A stretch of DNA of 64,000 nucleotides from Siminovitchia acidinfaciens (lineage in GTDB: Bacteria; Bacillota; Bacilli; Bacillales; Bacillaceae_C), in NCBI RefSeq assembly GCF_003605385.1, contig NZ_QYTV02000013.1, forward strand, positions 22,284 through 86,283. Reading direction: 5' to 3'. Within the stretch, counting starts at the first letter, position 1. Every line of letters begins with the position of its first letter. The notes beneath the pieces are model-generated. The model was not told the DNA's origin and ran no database searches. It saw only the letters and a list, made by a program, of their open reading frames with translations. The position numbers were made by a program, and so were the translations under genes. Positions 32,964 through 43,134 of the stretch are shown here, piece after piece.

Positions 32964-35012
32964 ATGCAGGATGATAGCAAACAACACCGCAACAGCAAAG
33001 ATAAACAACTGGAAAATTATCGTTCCCGTGACAAAGACAAAAAAATGACAACGAACCAGGGGCTTAAACTATCGGAGGATGAATTTTCACTTAAAGCTGG
33101 TGAACGTGGCCCTACGCTTATGGAAGATTTCCATTTCCGTGAAAAGATGACGCACTTTGACCATGAGCGGATTCCGGAGAGGGTTGTTCATGCAAGAGGA
33201 TATGCTGCACATGGTGAATTTGAGGTATATGAATCATTGAAAAAATATACGAAAGCAAAGTTTTTACAGGAACCAGGAAAAAAAACTCCTGTATTTGTCC
33301 GGTTTTCTACAGTGGCAGGATCACGTGGTTCTGGGGAACTGGCAAGAGACGTCAGGGGCTTTGCAACAAAATTTTACACGGAAGAAGGAAACTATGATTT
33401 AGTAGGTAACAATATACCGGTTTTCTTCATTCAAGATGCCATTAAATTCCCCGACTTGGTACATGCTCTCAAACCAGAGCCGCATAACGAAATTCCGCAA
33501 GCAGCGACCGCACATGACACTTTTTGGGACTTTATCGCTAATAATCAGGAGTCGGCTCATATGATTATGTGGGCAATGTCAGATCGGGCGATACCACGAA
33601 GCTTTCGCATGATGGAAGGGTTCGGTGTTCATACGTTCCGATTTGTTAATGAGGAAGGCCAGGCCTCTTTTGTAAAGTTTCACTGGAAACCAAAGCTGGG
33701 TGTCCATTCGGTTGTTTGGGATGAAGCCCAAAAATTAAATGGAAAAAATCCGGATTTTCACCGCCAGGACTTATACGAATCGATTGAAAACGGAGATTTT
33801 CCGGAATTTGAGCTTGGTATCCAAATCATTGATGAAGAAGACGAATTCAAATTTGATTTCGATATTCTCGACCCTACCAAACTGTGGCCGGAGGAAGTGG
33901 TACCGGTGAAAATCATCGGAAAAATGACTTTGAACCGAAATGTTGACAATGTATTCGCCGAAACCGAACAGGTGGCATTCCATCCGGGAAATGTGGTTCC
34001 GGGTATAGACTTTACGAATGACCCTTTATTACAAGGGCGTTTATTCTCTTATACAGATACTCAGCTAATACGCCTAGGCGGCCCTAACTTTCACGAACTG
34101 CCGATTAACAGGCCGGTTTGCCCATTCCACAATAATCAGCGGGATGGATATGGAAGACAGACGATAAATGTAGGTCAAGTAAGCTATCATAAAAACTCGC
34201 TTGCAGACAATACCCCTTCCACATCAAGTGAAGAAGAGGGCGGATATACGCATTATCAGGAAAAAATAGATGGACGGAAAATCCGTGCGAGAAGCGATAG
34301 CTTCAGGGACCATTTTTCTCAAGCAATCCTGTTTTGGAATAGCATGAGCAATCCTGAAAAGGAGCATATCATCAGTGCCTTCAGTTTCGAATTGGGGATG
34401 TGTAAAGAAAAAAGTGTACGCCAGCAGGTAGTTGATATGCTTGCAAACATCAATCTTGAACTGGCAAAGACTGTTGCAGAAAATGTAGGAGTTAATCCTC
34501 CGAGCAACTTTACAGGACCACAAATTACAAATTCTTCACCGGCCCTCAGCCAAGAAAATACCGTTAAAAAGACGGATACTCGAAAAATTGCTGTATTGAT
34601 CGGTCAAGGTTTTAATAAGAATGCTGCAGTAGTCATAGAAGCGCTTGAAAATCTAGGAACAATGCCTGTAGTTATAAGTGAAAAGCAAGGGAGGATACAA
34701 GGGAGAGAGGGGTCTGTTATTCAAGTGGATCAAACCTTCCTTACGAGCGACTCAGTATTGTTTGATTCGGTTTATGTGATTGGAGGGACAGACGTCAGTC
34801 ATCAATTTGTCCAAGATGCAGCTTATTTTATCAAGGAAGCTTTCTCGCATTATAAGCCGATTGGAGCTTCCTATGAGGGGGCTAAACTGCTGGATGAATT
34901 GGAGCTGCCAAGCAATGCCGGCATTATAAAAGGTGATACACCCGAAGATTTCTTAGAAGAATATACGAAAGCAATAGCCGAACACCGTTTCTGGAACAGG
35001 AAAACCTATTAA
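32964..35012 (+). CDS. katE: Large-subunit heme catalase (HPII type)
   Basis: 682 residues, the size of Bacillus KatE. The catalase core has RVVHARGYAAHGEFEVYE (active-site His), the NNIPVFFIQDAIKFPD segment with Asn, and the heme-Tyr motif RLFSYTDTQLIRLG. After about residue 525 it has the extra flavodoxin/DJ-1-like C-terminal domain of large catalases (RKIAVLIGQGFNKNAAV, IGGTDVS). Start ATG 32964 is preceded by GGGGAGG. The sigma-B-like promoter upstream fits a stationary-phase or spore-protecting catalase. Confidence 0.95.
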   Translation: MQDDSKQHRNSKDKQLENYRSRDKDKKMTTNQGLKLSEDEFSLKAGERGPTLMEDFHFREKMTHFDHERIPERVVHARGYAAHGEFEVYESLKKYTKAKFLQEPGKKTPVFVRFSTVAGSRGSGELARDVRGFATKFYTEEGNYDLVGNNIPVFFIQDAIKFPDLVHALKPEPHNEIPQAATAHDTFWDFIANNQESAHMIMWAMSDRAIPRSFRMMEGFGVHTFRFVNEEGQASFVKFHWKPKLGVHSVVWDEAQKLNGKNPDFHRQDLYESIENGDFPEFELGIQIIDEEDEFKFDFDILDPTKLWPEEVVPVKIIGKMTLNRNVDNVFAETEQVAFHPGNVVPGIDFTNDPLLQGRLFSYTDTQLIRLGGPNFHELPINRPVCPFHNNQRDGYGRQTINVGQVSYHKNSLADNTPSTSSEEEGGYTHYQEKIDGRKIRARSDSFRDHFSQAILFWNSMSNPEKEHIISAFSFELGMCKEKSVRQQVVDMLANINLELAKTVAENVGVNPPSNFTGPQITNSSPALSQENTVKKTDTRKIAVLIGQGFNKNAAVVIEALENLGTMPVVISEKQGRIQGREGSVIQVDQTFLTSDSVLFDSVYVIGGTDVSHQFVQDAAYFIKEAFSHYKPIGASYEGAKLLDELELPSNAGIIKGDTPEDFLEEYTKAIAEHRFWNRKTY

Positions 35013-35019
35013 GGAAAAA

Positions 35020-35052
35020 GCGAGGTCGGATTAAATCCGACCTCGCTTTTTT
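35020..35052 (+). terminator. Terminator after katE
   Basis: GCGAGGTCGGATT-A-AATCCGACCTCGC, 13 perfect pairs, followed by TTTTTT. Confidence 0.9.
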
Positions 35053-35248
35053 ATTTTGCTCGTTCGTTTCTGCATTTTTATCGTCATAGTCTGAGCAAAC
35101 ATTTATCTACCTTTACGATAATACCATTAATAATGACCAGCAATGATTTACCTGCATGCATAAATAATCAACTCTTTACCGAATTATTGGTATTATCATT
35201 CCCATGTGCTATGTATAGAAAATGATTTGTTGAAAGGGGGGTCGATCC

Positions 35249-35598
35249 GTGGGGGAAATTCAAGTTAAAAGGATTTACGATGAACCTTCATCTGATTATG
35301 GTTTCCGTTTCTTAGTCGACCGGATCTGGCCGCAAAGCGAAGGCACAGATCTATTTATGGATGAAAGAGCTTGCTCCGAGTAGAGAACTGAGGAAATGGT
35401 TTCAGCAGATCCAAAAAAATTCAATCTGTTTACGAGGCGCTATCAATCATTTTTGTCAGAGAGTGAGGAAAGTCAGAGGAAATTGGAAGAGTTGAGAGAG
35501 CGCTGAAGGCTGAAAATATCACTCTGCTGTATAGTGCCCAAGATGAAAAGCATAACCAGGGGGTCGTACTAAAGACGGTAATTTTAGATAAAGAATAA
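35249..35598 (+). pseudogene. DUF488-family protein with multiple frameshifts
   Basis: GTG 35249 after AAAGGGGGG opens a DUF488 protein ([21 protein letters not shown] then RIWPQ). The match then moves to other frames: [17 protein letters not shown], then DPKKFNLFTRRYQSFLSE, then ALKAENITLLYSAQDEKHN to TAA 35598. At least three frameshifts in about 350 bases make it clearly dead. A terminator follows. Confidence 0.8.
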
Positions 35599-35610
35599 TA
35601 GAAGATGTAG

Positions 35611-35649
35611 AAAAAATCCATGGATCCTACCGGACTCATGGATTTTTTT
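35611..35649. terminator. Terminator after the DUF488 remnant
   Basis: AAATCCATG / CATGGATTT flanking a 14-base loop, followed by a T-run. Confidence 0.75.
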
Positions 35650-35715
35650 CTATCATACTCTTTCATCGTTTTCATATAAATTAATAAACACGTTATCAGA
35701 TAAAGGATGAAAACG

Positions 35716-36804
35716 ATGCTAAAACTTGCTGCTAAATCTTTTGCAATTGTCACTGCTCTTTTTTGTCTGGTTTCCGTCATCGCCTTTTCAAGCATTAAAG
35801 TAGGCTTGCTGTCTTTTATCGGCAATGACCCGGCAAGAACCGATTCGTTTTTATATATCATGTCATTGGAGAACCAGTCTTTAAAAAGTATCCTTCCGGA
35901 AGGGTATGAGCGTTCATTTGGAAGGGATGCATTAGAGCTCTTTACAAACATCAATCTTAGGAACATGAAATCTTTTCTTGTCAGCGAAATACCTGGACTG
36001 AATGCCGCCTCACCTAAAATTATAGTTGCGGGGAAAGGAACTGATTTTACGAATTTGCCGATTGAGACACCGCCGCCAAGTGATTTAGATATGTGGAGTG
36101 AAGAAGAGGAGCTGGCGGAAGAATCTCCAATCAAGGAAAAGCATCAAACGAAGGACTACGTTGCTTTTATTTATTTTACACACAATACAGAATCCTTTTT
36201 ACCAATGCTTCCAGGAGTGACGAATCCGAATCTTGCCTGGCATAAGGAAAAAAACATTTCATTGGTCGGACAAAGACTTGGAAAAAAACTTGAGGAAAAA
36301 GGGGTCAAAACGTTAGTCAATAAAATGGATATCCAAGGGATGCTGAAAAAAAGGGGTATGAAATACGGCCAATCATACATCGTTTCAAGGGAAGTTGCTG
36401 TCGAAGCAATGAACCAAAATAATAAGATCCAATTTTACTTTGATATACATCGTGATTCATCAAGACGGGCGGTCACCACAACTGAAATCAATGGAAAAAA
36501 ATATGCAAAGTCTTTATTTGTCATCGGTGAGGGGCATCCCCAATATGAAAAGAACTCAAAATTTGCCACTGAACTGCACCATGCGATCCAAAAGAAATAT
36601 CCCGGATTATCGCGCGGAGTTTTCGGAAAGCCAAAAGCTGGAGGAAACAACGGCATTTATAACCAGGACTTGGCTGCGAATGCACTGCTTATAGAAATAG
36701 GTGGAGTCGACAATACGCTGGAAGAACTGAATAGGACGGCTGACGCACTTGCGGATGTTATAAGTGAATATTATTGGGGTGAATCGGTTGAGGTGAATAA
36801 ATAA
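35716..36804 (+). CDS. spoIIP: Stage II sporulation protein P family (peptidoglycan hydrolase)
   Basis: 362 residues. An N-terminal membrane anchor (about 5-27), a linker rich in Glu/Pro, then the SpoIIP amidase domain with VAFIYFTHNTESFLP (catalytic His), FYFDIHRDSSRR and ALLIEIGGVDNTLEE. With SpoIID and SpoIIM it degrades septal peptidoglycan during engulfment. Start set at ATG 35716, where AAAGG is 9 bases upstream; ATG 35707 would have no spacing. B. subtilis has spoIIP next to gpr, so this may be a second copy; I cannot tell from one window. Confidence 0.88.
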   Translation: MLKLAAKSFAIVTALFCLVSVIAFSSIKVGLLSFIGNDPARTDSFLYIMSLENQSLKSILPEGYERSFGRDALELFTNINLRNMKSFLVSEIPGLNAASPKIIVAGKGTDFTNLPIETPPPSDLDMWSEEEELAEESPIKEKHQTKDYVAFIYFTHNTESFLPMLPGVTNPNLAWHKEKNISLVGQRLGKKLEEKGVKTLVNKMDIQGMLKKRGMKYGQSYIVSREVAVEAMNQNNKIQFYFDIHRDSSRRAVTTTEINGKKYAKSLFVIGEGHPQYEKNSKFATELHHAIQKKYPGLSRGVFGKPKAGGNNGIYNQDLAANALLIEIGGVDNTLEELNRTADALADVISEYYWGESVEVNK

Positions 36805-36842
36805 TAGTAAAATACATCAAGCCGGGTGTTTGAAAGAAAAAA

Positions 36843-36882
36843 AAGAGCCCATACTCAGGCCCGGACTTAATGGATGGCTCTT
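36843..36882 (-). terminator. Terminator of lexA
   Basis: On the minus strand AGAGCC...GGGCTCT followed by a run of T; it overlaps the lexA stop codon. Confidence 0.7.
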
Positions 36883-37496
36883 CTGTAAAGACCTACAACT
36901 TTTCCAAGTATGGATACGTTCTGTACGATGATCGGTTCCATATTGGAGTTTTCCGGTTGGAGTCTAAAGTAGCCGTTTTCTTTATAAAATCTTTTGACCG
37001 TAGCTTCGTTTTCATCGGTCATCGCAACGACAATATCACCGTTGTTCGCCGTTTGCTGTTGCCTTACGATGACGTAGTCACCGTCTAAAATCCCGGCTTC
37101 AATCATACTCTCACCGACAATTTCAAGGATGAATACTTGTTTGTCGGATGGAACCAGTTGTTCGGGGAATGGGAAATATTCCTCAATATTTTCCACAGCG
37201 GAAATAGGAACACCTGCTGTAACTTTACCGACAAGGGGAAGATTGACAGCATTTTTAGCTGGGATGGTGACCTCAGCTTGATCCTGATCCAGAATTTCAA
37301 TGGCTCTTGGTTTGGTCGGATCTCTTCTGATCAAGCCTTTGTTCTCTAGTCTCTCCAAATGCCCGTGAACAGTTGAACTGGATGCCAAACCAACGGCTTT
37401 TCCAATTTCACGTACGGATGGTGGGTAACCCTTTTTCTTCACTTCGTCTTTAATGAAGGTCAAAATATCTTCCTGCCTTTTTGAAAGCTTGGACAT
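36867..37496 (-). CDS. lexA: SOS repressor LexA
   Basis: 209-residue repressor of the SOS regulon. The N-terminal winged helix has [21 protein letters not shown] (about 27-47). The self-cleavage site is Ala94-Gly95 (KVTAGVP), and the catalytic dyad is Ser130 (GESM) and Lys168 (ATVKRF). RecA-stimulated cleavage induces the divergent yneA-yneB genes and lexA itself. Three LexA boxes lie in the shared intergenic region. Confidence 0.97.
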   Translation of the reverse strand: MSKLSKRQEDILTFIKDEVKKKGYPPSVREIGKAVGLASSSTVHGHLERLENKGLIRRDPTKPRAIEILDQDQAEVTIPAKNAVNLPLVGKVTAGVPISAVENIEEYFPFPEQLVPSDKQVFILEIVGESMIEAGILDGDYVIVRQQQTANNGDIVVAMTDENEATVKRFYKENGYFRLQPENSNMEPIIVQNVSILGKVVGLYRRAIH

Positions 37497-37534
37497 TATT
37501 TCACACCCTTTTATCTCTGTTTTGAGTTAACCAT

Positions 37535-37563
37535 ATTATAGCATGAGGTTTTTCTTAATACAA
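37535..37563 (-). promoter_or_regulatory. Sigma-A promoter of lexA
   Basis: Minus strand TTGTAT (37563-37558), 17-bp spacer, TATAAT (37540-37535). The -35 overlaps LexA box 1. Confidence 0.75.
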
Positions 37564-37574
37564 ACGTAAGTTCG
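37561..37574. promoter_or_regulatory. LexA box 1
   Basis: CAAACGTAAGTTCG, close to the Bacillus consensus CGAACRNRYGTTCG. Confidence 0.8.
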
Positions 37575-37583
37575 AATTTTTGT

Positions 37584-37612
37584 TTGACACAAACCTATGT
37601 TCGGTATATAAT
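37584..37612 (+). promoter_or_regulatory. Sigma-A promoter of the yneA-position gene
   Basis: Perfect consensus: TTGACA (37584-37589), 17-bp spacer, TATAAT (37607-37612), with LexA box 2 filling the spacer. Confidence 0.9.
37590..37603. promoter_or_regulatory. LexA box 2
   Basis: CAAACCTATGTTCG, located between -35 and -10. Confidence 0.8.
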
Positions 37613-37627
37613 GAATTTGTAGTTATA

Positions 37628-37641
37628 CGAACAAACATTCG
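37628..37641. promoter_or_regulatory. LexA box 3
   Basis: CGAACAAACATTCG, one position off the consensus, between the promoter and the SD. Confidence 0.85.
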
Positions 37642-37654
37642 GGAGATGATATTC

Positions 37655-38532
<878 letters not shown>

Positions 38533-38542
38533 ATTATTTTTT

Positions 38543-38619
38543 AAAACTCCTTCGTTGTTTTCATCGAGCTTTTCTAGTAGTATTACTAGAGAATGAAATG
38601 AAAACAAAGGAGTTTTTTT
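38543..38619 (+). terminator. Large hairpin: terminator of yneB whose 3' arm contains the ynzC SD
   Basis: AAAACTCCT (38543-38551) pairs with AGGAGTTTT (38608-38616). TTGTTTTCAT (38555-38564) pairs with ATGAAAACAA (38598-38607), with a 3-base bulge. An inner TCTAGTA/TACTAGA hairpin sits at the tip. The arm ends in T7, directly followed by the ynzC ATG. Confidence 0.8.
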
Positions 38620-38853
38620 ATGCTTTCAAAAGAAAAACTCGCAAGAATCAACCAACTGGCAAAAAAGTCTAAAAGCACAGGTTTGACGACAGCGGAAGCA
38701 AAAGAGCAGTCAAAGCTTAGAGGAGAATATTTACAATCCCTACGGGCTTCAATGAGACAGACAATCGAGAACACCCGGGTGTTTGATACGAACGGTGATG
38801 AAGTGACACCCATGAAGTTACGAAAAATCCAGCAGAATAAAGGATTGCATTAA
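38620..38853 (+). CDS. ynzC: DUF896 family protein YnzC
   Basis: 77-residue DUF896 protein with a two-helix N-terminal hairpin (SKEKLARINQLAKKSKSTG, LTTAEAKEQSKLRGEYLQSL). The family is small, cytosolic and of unclear function, and in B. subtilis is the third gene of the SOS yneA-yneB-ynzC operon. Here the SD AAAGGAG is within the 3' arm of a strong hairpin and the ATG comes right after its T-run, so read-through translation should be poor. Confidence 0.92.
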   Translation: MLSKEKLARINQLAKKSKSTGLTTAEAKEQSKLRGEYLQSLRASMRQTIENTRVFDTNGDEVTPMKLRKIQQNKGLH

Positions 38854-38857
38854 TGTT

Positions 38858-38901
38858 AAAAAGAAGCGGGGCTCTGAGGTGAACTGCCCCGCTTCTTTTT
38901 T
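38858..38901 (+). terminator. Terminator between ynzC and tkt
   Basis: AAAAGAAGCGGGGC / GCCCCGCTTCTTTT stem and T tail. Confidence 0.88.
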
Positions 38902-38920
38902 CAGAAATACTTTGAAATAG

Positions 38921-38949
38921 TTGTGTAATTTTATCAATATCTTTATGAT
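38921..38949 (+). promoter_or_regulatory. Sigma-A promoter of tkt
   Basis: TTGTGT (38921-38926), 17-bp spacer, TATGAT (38944-38949). Confidence 0.7.
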
Positions 38950-38981
38950 AAGAATGATGACCATTAGGGAAAGGAAGAATC

Positions 38982-41000
38982 ATGATGACTGATCAAAATT
39001 TTAAAGAAATCGATGCGTTATCCATTAATACAATCCGTACGCTTTCGATTGATGCTATAGAAAAGGCAAATTCAGGCCACCCTGGCTTGCCGATGGGGGC
39101 AGCGGCCATGGCGTATACGTTATGGACACGCCAAATGGATCATAATCCAAAAAATCCGGAATGGTTCAACCGTGACCGTTTCATATTGTCTGCTGGGCAC
39201 GGCTCCATGCTTTTATACAGCCTTCTTCATTTATCTGGATATGATGTAACGATGGAAGATATTAAAAATTTCCGCCAATGGGGCAGCAGAACGCCGGGTC
39301 ACCCTGAATACGGTTATACTTCTGGGGTAGAGGCGACGACAGGACCGCTTGGCCAAGGTGTTGGCATGGCCGTGGGAATGGCGATGGCAGAGCGGCATTT
39401 AGCTGCAACATACAATAAAGATGACTTCAATATCGTAGATCATTATACATATGCTTTATGCGGAGACGGTGACTTGATGGAAGGTGTCGCTTCCGAAGCT
39501 GCTTCCCTCGCAGGGCACTTGAAGCTTGGAAAATTGATCATGTTATACGATTCCAATGACATCACGCTTGACGGCGATCTTTCTCAATCATTCTCAGAGA
39601 ATGTGGGTGAGCGCTTCGAGTCATACGGCTGGCAATATATCCGTGTTGAAAACGGTAATGACGTGGAAGAAATCGAACAGGCGCTTGAAGCTGCGAAAGC
39701 GGAAAAATCCCGTCCTACCCTCATTGAAGTGAAGACAGTAATCGGGTACGGTTCACCAAATAAATCCGGCAAGTCTGATGCGCACGGCAGCCCGCTTGGT
39801 GAAGCTGAAATGAAATTGGCAAAGGAATACTACAAATGGACTTATGAAGAAGATTTTTATGTACCTGAGGAAGTCTATGAGTATTTTGAAGAGACAACAG
39901 TCAAGCGCGGTGGAGATAAAGAAGCCGATTGGAATCAGTTATTTCAAACATACAAAGCTGCATATCCTGAATTAGCCGAAACGTTACAGAATGCAGTGGA
40001 AGGCAAGCTTCCGGCAGGATGGGATAAGGATATCCCTGTTTATGAAGAAGGGAAAAGCCTGGCGACAAGAGCCTCAGGCAATGAAATCATGAACGGTATT
40101 GCGAAGAATGTGCCAAATTTATTCGGCGGTGCAGCTGACCTTGCCAGTTCAAACAAAACAATGATCAAAGGCGAAGAGGATTTCAGCGCAGATAACTACG
40201 CAGGGAAAAATATCTGGTTCGGTGTCCGCGAGTTTGGGATGGGTGCAGCGCTGAACGGAATGGCCCTCCATGGAGGTTTGAAGGTGTTCGGCGGAACGTT
40301 CTTTGTCTTCTCCGATTACTTGCGTCCTGCCATCCGTCTTGCGGCATTGATGGAAGTGCCTGTAACTTATGTATTTACACATGACAGTATTGCAGTTGGT
40401 GAAGATGGTCCTACCCACGAGCCGATTGAACAGCTGGCATCATTAAGGGCTATGCCTGGCCTTTCTGTCATCAGGCCTGGTGATGCAAATGAGGCGGCTG
40501 CAGCATGGAGACTGGCTGTAGCATCAGAGAAACAACCGACCGTCTTGGTGTTGACAAGACAAAACTTGCCGACGCTCCCTAATTCCGCAGATAGGGCGAA
40601 AGAGGGCGTAGAGAAGGGTGCTTACATCATTTCTCCAGCTCAAAAAGAACAAGCCGATGTGTTATTGCTTGCGACTGGTTCCGAAGTGAATCTGGCTGTT
40701 GAAGCACAAAAAGCCTTATATGAAGAGGGTGTTGATGCAGCAGTTGTAAGCATGCCATCTTGGGATCGATTTGAAAAACAATCTAAAGAATACAAGCAAT
40801 CTGTTCTTCCATCATCTGTTAAAAAGCGCCTGGCCATTGAAATGGGATCCTCCCTTGGCTGGGAAAGATACACGGGAGATGAAGGAGATATTTTAGCCAT
40901 TGACCGCTTCGGAGCCTCCGCACCTGGCGACAAGGTGATTGAAGAGTATGGATTTACGGCGGCCAACGTTGTTGAAAAAGTTAAGGCACTCTTTAATTAA
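38982..41000 (+). CDS. tkt: Transketolase
   Basis: 672-residue thiamine-diphosphate enzyme of the pentose phosphate pathway, moving two-carbon ketol units between sugar phosphates. Visible motifs: [20 protein letters not shown] near the N-terminus, the ThDP motif GDGDLMEG...[10 protein letters not shown] (about 165-205), the central [17 protein letters not shown], and [20 protein letters not shown] (transketolase pyrimidine domain). Start ATG 38982 with AAAGGAAG; a second ATG follows at 38985. Own promoter and terminator. Confidence 0.97.
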   Translation: MMTDQNFKEIDALSINTIRTLSIDAIEKANSGHPGLPMGAAAMAYTLWTRQMDHNPKNPEWFNRDRFILSAGHGSMLLYSLLHLSGYDVTMEDIKNFRQWGSRTPGHPEYGYTSGVEATTGPLGQGVGMAVGMAMAERHLAATYNKDDFNIVDHYTYALCGDGDLMEGVASEAASLAGHLKLGKLIMLYDSNDITLDGDLSQSFSENVGERFESYGWQYIRVENGNDVEEIEQALEAAKAEKSRPTLIEVKTVIGYGSPNKSGKSDAHGSPLGEAEMKLAKEYYKWTYEEDFYVPEEVYEYFEETTVKRGGDKEADWNQLFQTYKAAYPELAETLQNAVEGKLPAGWDKDIPVYEEGKSLATRASGNEIMNGIAKNVPNLFGGAADLASSNKTMIKGEEDFSADNYAGKNIWFGVREFGMGAALNGMALHGGLKVFGGTFFVFSDYLRPAIRLAALMEVPVTYVFTHDSIAVGEDGPTHEPIEQLASLRAMPGLSVIRPGDANEAAAAWRLAVASEKQPTVLVLTRQNLPTLPNSADRAKEGVEKGAYIISPAQKEQADVLLLATGSEVNLAVEAQKALYEEGVDAAVVSMPSWDRFEKQSKEYKQSVLPSSVKKRLAIEMGSSLGWERYTGDEGDILAIDRFGASAPGDKVIEEYGFTAANVVEKVKALFN

Positions 41001-41044
41001 TCAGCGTTTGCCTTAGAACTTGAAATATCTTATTGCAGTTTAAT

Positions 41045-41073
41045 AAGAGGGGGATTATCCTCCTCTTTTTTTC
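41045..41073 (+). terminator. Terminator after tkt
   Basis: AAGAGG...CCTCTT stem around GGGATTATCC with a T7 tail. Confidence 0.8.
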
Positions 41074-41171
41074 TTTTCATTTGCCTATTGCTTTAATAAA
41101 ATTCATAATGGAACTAATCTACCTATAAAACACACGAAAAATAGACCTGAAAAAATTGTATAATTACAACA

Positions 41172-41205
41172 ATTGACAAACTTTTCATTTTACTTTACCT
41201 ATAAT
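41172..41205 (+). promoter_or_regulatory. sirA promoter with reverse Spo0A box and long spacer
   Basis: ATTGACAAA (41172-41180) is the reverse complement of TTTGTCAAT, 8 of 9 to the Spo0A box, and contains TTGACA. TATAAT is at 41200-41205, a 21-bp spacing like that of Spo0A-activated spoIIG-type promoters. Confidence 0.65.
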
Positions 41206-41237
41206 AGGAGAAAACTGGCAATGGAGTGAAAGTTCCT

Positions 41238-41675
41238 ATGAGAACATACTTTATTTATTTGATAAAAGATGAATTTGCTGACTATTTTTATGGGCGTGAA
41301 AGCCGATTTTTCCAATTATTTGCCGGCAGCCACTCTTCCAATGGAAGTTTGCAGGAAATCATACAGAAGCAAATAGAGTATATTACAGAGCCTTTGCCAT
41401 ATTTGGATTTACATAAGTTATTCTCCCAAATAGTGCATAACCAGTACATTTATATTAAAGGAAAAGTATATTGTACAGGCCATGCTAAAGAAAAGGATGG
41501 TGCGGAACTGGCGATAGAAGAAGAGTGGCTTCAGTTGAATGCATGGGGCGGCTTTGAGTCCGAGACCATTTTCTTTGAAGTGTTAAGGAAATTCAATGGA
41601 CATTTCTTTGCTGTTGATATAGAAAATGAAAGATATGGCTGGATAAAACCCGTAAAAGAAAGAAAATACATATGA
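41238..41675 (+). CDS. sirA: Sporulation inhibitor of replication SirA
   Basis: SirA (B. subtilis YneE) binds domain I of DnaA and blocks re-initiation of replication during sporulation. 145 residues starting MRTYFIYLIKDEFADYFYGRE, the typical N-terminus, with IEYITEPLPYLDLH and LNAWGGFESETIFFEVL later. I chose ATG 41238, where GGAGTG lies about 10 bases upstream; GTG 41226 is inside the SD region. Location between tkt and yneF is as in B. subtilis. Confidence 0.9.
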   Translation: MRTYFIYLIKDEFADYFYGRESRFFQLFAGSHSSNGSLQEIIQKQIEYITEPLPYLDLHKLFSQIVHNQYIYIKGKVYCTGHAKEKDGAELAIEEEWLQLNAWGGFESETIFFEVLRKFNGHFFAVDIENERYGWIKPVKERKYI

Positions 41676-41751
41676 AATCGTGCCCAAGTGTTGTATAATA
41701 TTCGGGGATTCAGTAAACTGAAATGAGACAACACGAAGGAGGAATTTTTGG

Positions 41752-41973
41752 ATGGTTTGGCAATTGATTTTAACGGGCGCGATCGCTCTATTGGCTGGAG
41801 TAGCGCTTGGTTTCTTCATCGCCCGTAAATATATGATGGATTACCTTAAGAAAAACCCGCCAATCAATGAACAGATGTTACGAATGATGATGATGCAAAT
41901 GGGTCAAAAACCTTCGCAGAAGAAAATCAACCAGATGATGGGCATGATGAAAAAGCAGATGGATACCAAGTAA
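41752..41973 (+). CDS. yneF: UPF0154 membrane protein YneF
   Basis: 73 residues: one N-terminal membrane helix ([20 protein letters not shown], about 6-25), then the family block [19 protein letters not shown] and a Met-rich QMMGMMKK tail. Widely conserved in Firmicutes, function unknown. SD AAGGAGGAA. Same position after sirA as in B. subtilis. Confidence 0.95.
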   Translation: MVWQLILTGAIALLAGVALGFFIARKYMMDYLKKNPPINEQMLRMMMMQMGQKPSQKKINQMMGMMKKQMDTK

Positions 41974-42049
41974 TTGTAGAATTTATCATTGCTTGTGACT
42001 TCGAAAACCATAGTTGGGGTTAATTTTTTGCCAATGTAACCCCCAAAAA

Positions 42050-42097
42050 GACCACATTTTCTGTTAACGATAACTAGCAGAGGATGTGGTTTTTTTG
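42050..42097 (+). terminator. Terminator after yneF
   Basis: ACCACAT...ATGTGGT stem with CTG/CAG inner pairs and a T7 tail. Confidence 0.75.
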
Positions 42098-42150
42098 TTA
42101 TCAGTGGATTTAAGCATATATGACATGAAAATAAAAAAGGCACCTAAAGA

Positions 42151-42181
42151 AAGAAACCGGTTTATGAGGAACCGGTTTCTT
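42151..42181. terminator. Terminator of the spo0E-like gene
   Basis: AAGAAACCGGTT / AACCGGTTTCTT, 12 perfect pairs, adjacent to the stop on the minus strand with a T-rich tail. Confidence 0.8.
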
Positions 42182-42186
42182 GAATG

Positions 42187-42360
42187 TTAGTTTGCAGTCT
42201 GCTGCAGATCGTGCGAGACGATGCTTTCATATTGGTTTAATAATAAGTCCAATTCTTCGCTGTATTTGAGTGCAAGTCTTGATGTGAGGCTAGTGCTTTT
42301 TGTAACTTCAAACAATTCTTCTCTTTTTCTCTCAATTTCCTCACGCAAATATTCTTTCAC
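42187..42360 (-). CDS. Spo0E-family aspartyl-phosphate phosphatase
   Basis: 57-residue protein read from GTG 42360 with GAAGGGAAG upstream, followed by a terminator. Two-helix pattern: EYLREEIERKREELFEV, then SRLALKYSEELDLLLNQYES, matching the Spo0E signature (SQELDxLIxxY). Such proteins dephosphorylate Spo0A~P and delay sporulation. The usual Gln of SQELD is Glu here, so phosphatase activity is probable but not certain. Confidence 0.8.
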   Translation of the reverse strand: MKEYLREEIERKREELFEVTKSTSLTSRLALKYSEELDLLLNQYESIVSHDLQQTAN

Positions 42361-42528
42361 TTGAAAATCTTCCCTTCTTAGAAACCTGCATGTCTATATT
42401 ATATTTAAATGTTTGTCATCTATATTATAGCAAATATATATCCAACTTTTCTACCATTATTCAGAAAATATATCATTCTTTTTTCGACGAATTCTGAACT
42501 TGTTATATATAAGTCTACATTAAAAATT

Positions 42529-42557
42529 TTGGAAGCAATGAATTTTTGATATATAAT
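42529..42557 (+). promoter_or_regulatory. Likely sigma-A promoter of ccdC
   Basis: TTGGAA (42529-42534), 17-bp spacer, TATAAT (42552-42557). Confidence 0.6.
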
Positions 42558-42602
42558 GGTAGTGGAAAAAAACTGCAAATCTAATTGTAAGGGATGACTG
42601 GC

Positions 42603-43091
42603 ATGAGCATAATTTTTTCATCTGTGGCCGCCCTTTTTATGGGTGTTCTTGCTTTATTTGTACGTATGAAAGCGTCTCGAAAACCAGTATCAACAAAGAA
42701 AATCCTGCTGCCGCCAGTTTTTATGAGTACAGGGGCTTTAATGTTTCTGCACCCTTATTTTCGTGTAACAGGCATGGAAATTTTGGAAGCTGTAATTGTT
42801 GGCATGATGTTTTCTATCCTACTAATAAAAACGTCCAAATTTGAACTTCGTGAACAAGCCATCTATCTTAAAAGATCCAAAGCTTTCGGGTTCATATTGA
42901 TTGGCCTGCTACTCATTCGTCTGTTGCTGAAGACTATTCTTAGCCAATCAATTGATGTGGGGCAGCTAAGCGGAATGTTTTGGATACTTGCTTTTGGAAT
43001 GATTGTACCATGGCGTCTCGCCATGTATTTGCAATATAAGAAATTAAGCTTGAAATTAAATGAAGGGAAGCCAATCCTTCTGGAAGAATAG
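42603..43091 (+). CDS. ccdC: CcdC-like membrane protein (YneJ)
   Basis: 162-residue integral membrane protein of the CcdC family, with about four to five hydrophobic segments (1-20, 38-55, 60-80, 100-120, 125-150) and FVRMKASRKPVSTKKILLPP as the family block. In B. subtilis it follows ccdA (cytochrome c biogenesis) but is itself dispensable for that. ccdA and yneI are not found here. ATG 42603 is preferred, with TAAGGG 9 bases upstream. Confidence 0.85.
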   Translation: MSIIFSSVAALFMGVLALFVRMKASRKPVSTKKILLPPVFMSTGALMFLHPYFRVTGMEILEAVIVGMMFSILLIKTSKFELREQAIYLKRSKAFGFILIGLLLIRLLLKTILSQSIDVGQLSGMFWILAFGMIVPWRLAMYLQYKKLSLKLNEGKPILLEE

Positions 43092-43134
43092 TAATATCAC
43101 TTGAGTAATCCCCTTAAAAAGGGGGGGAGACAGA

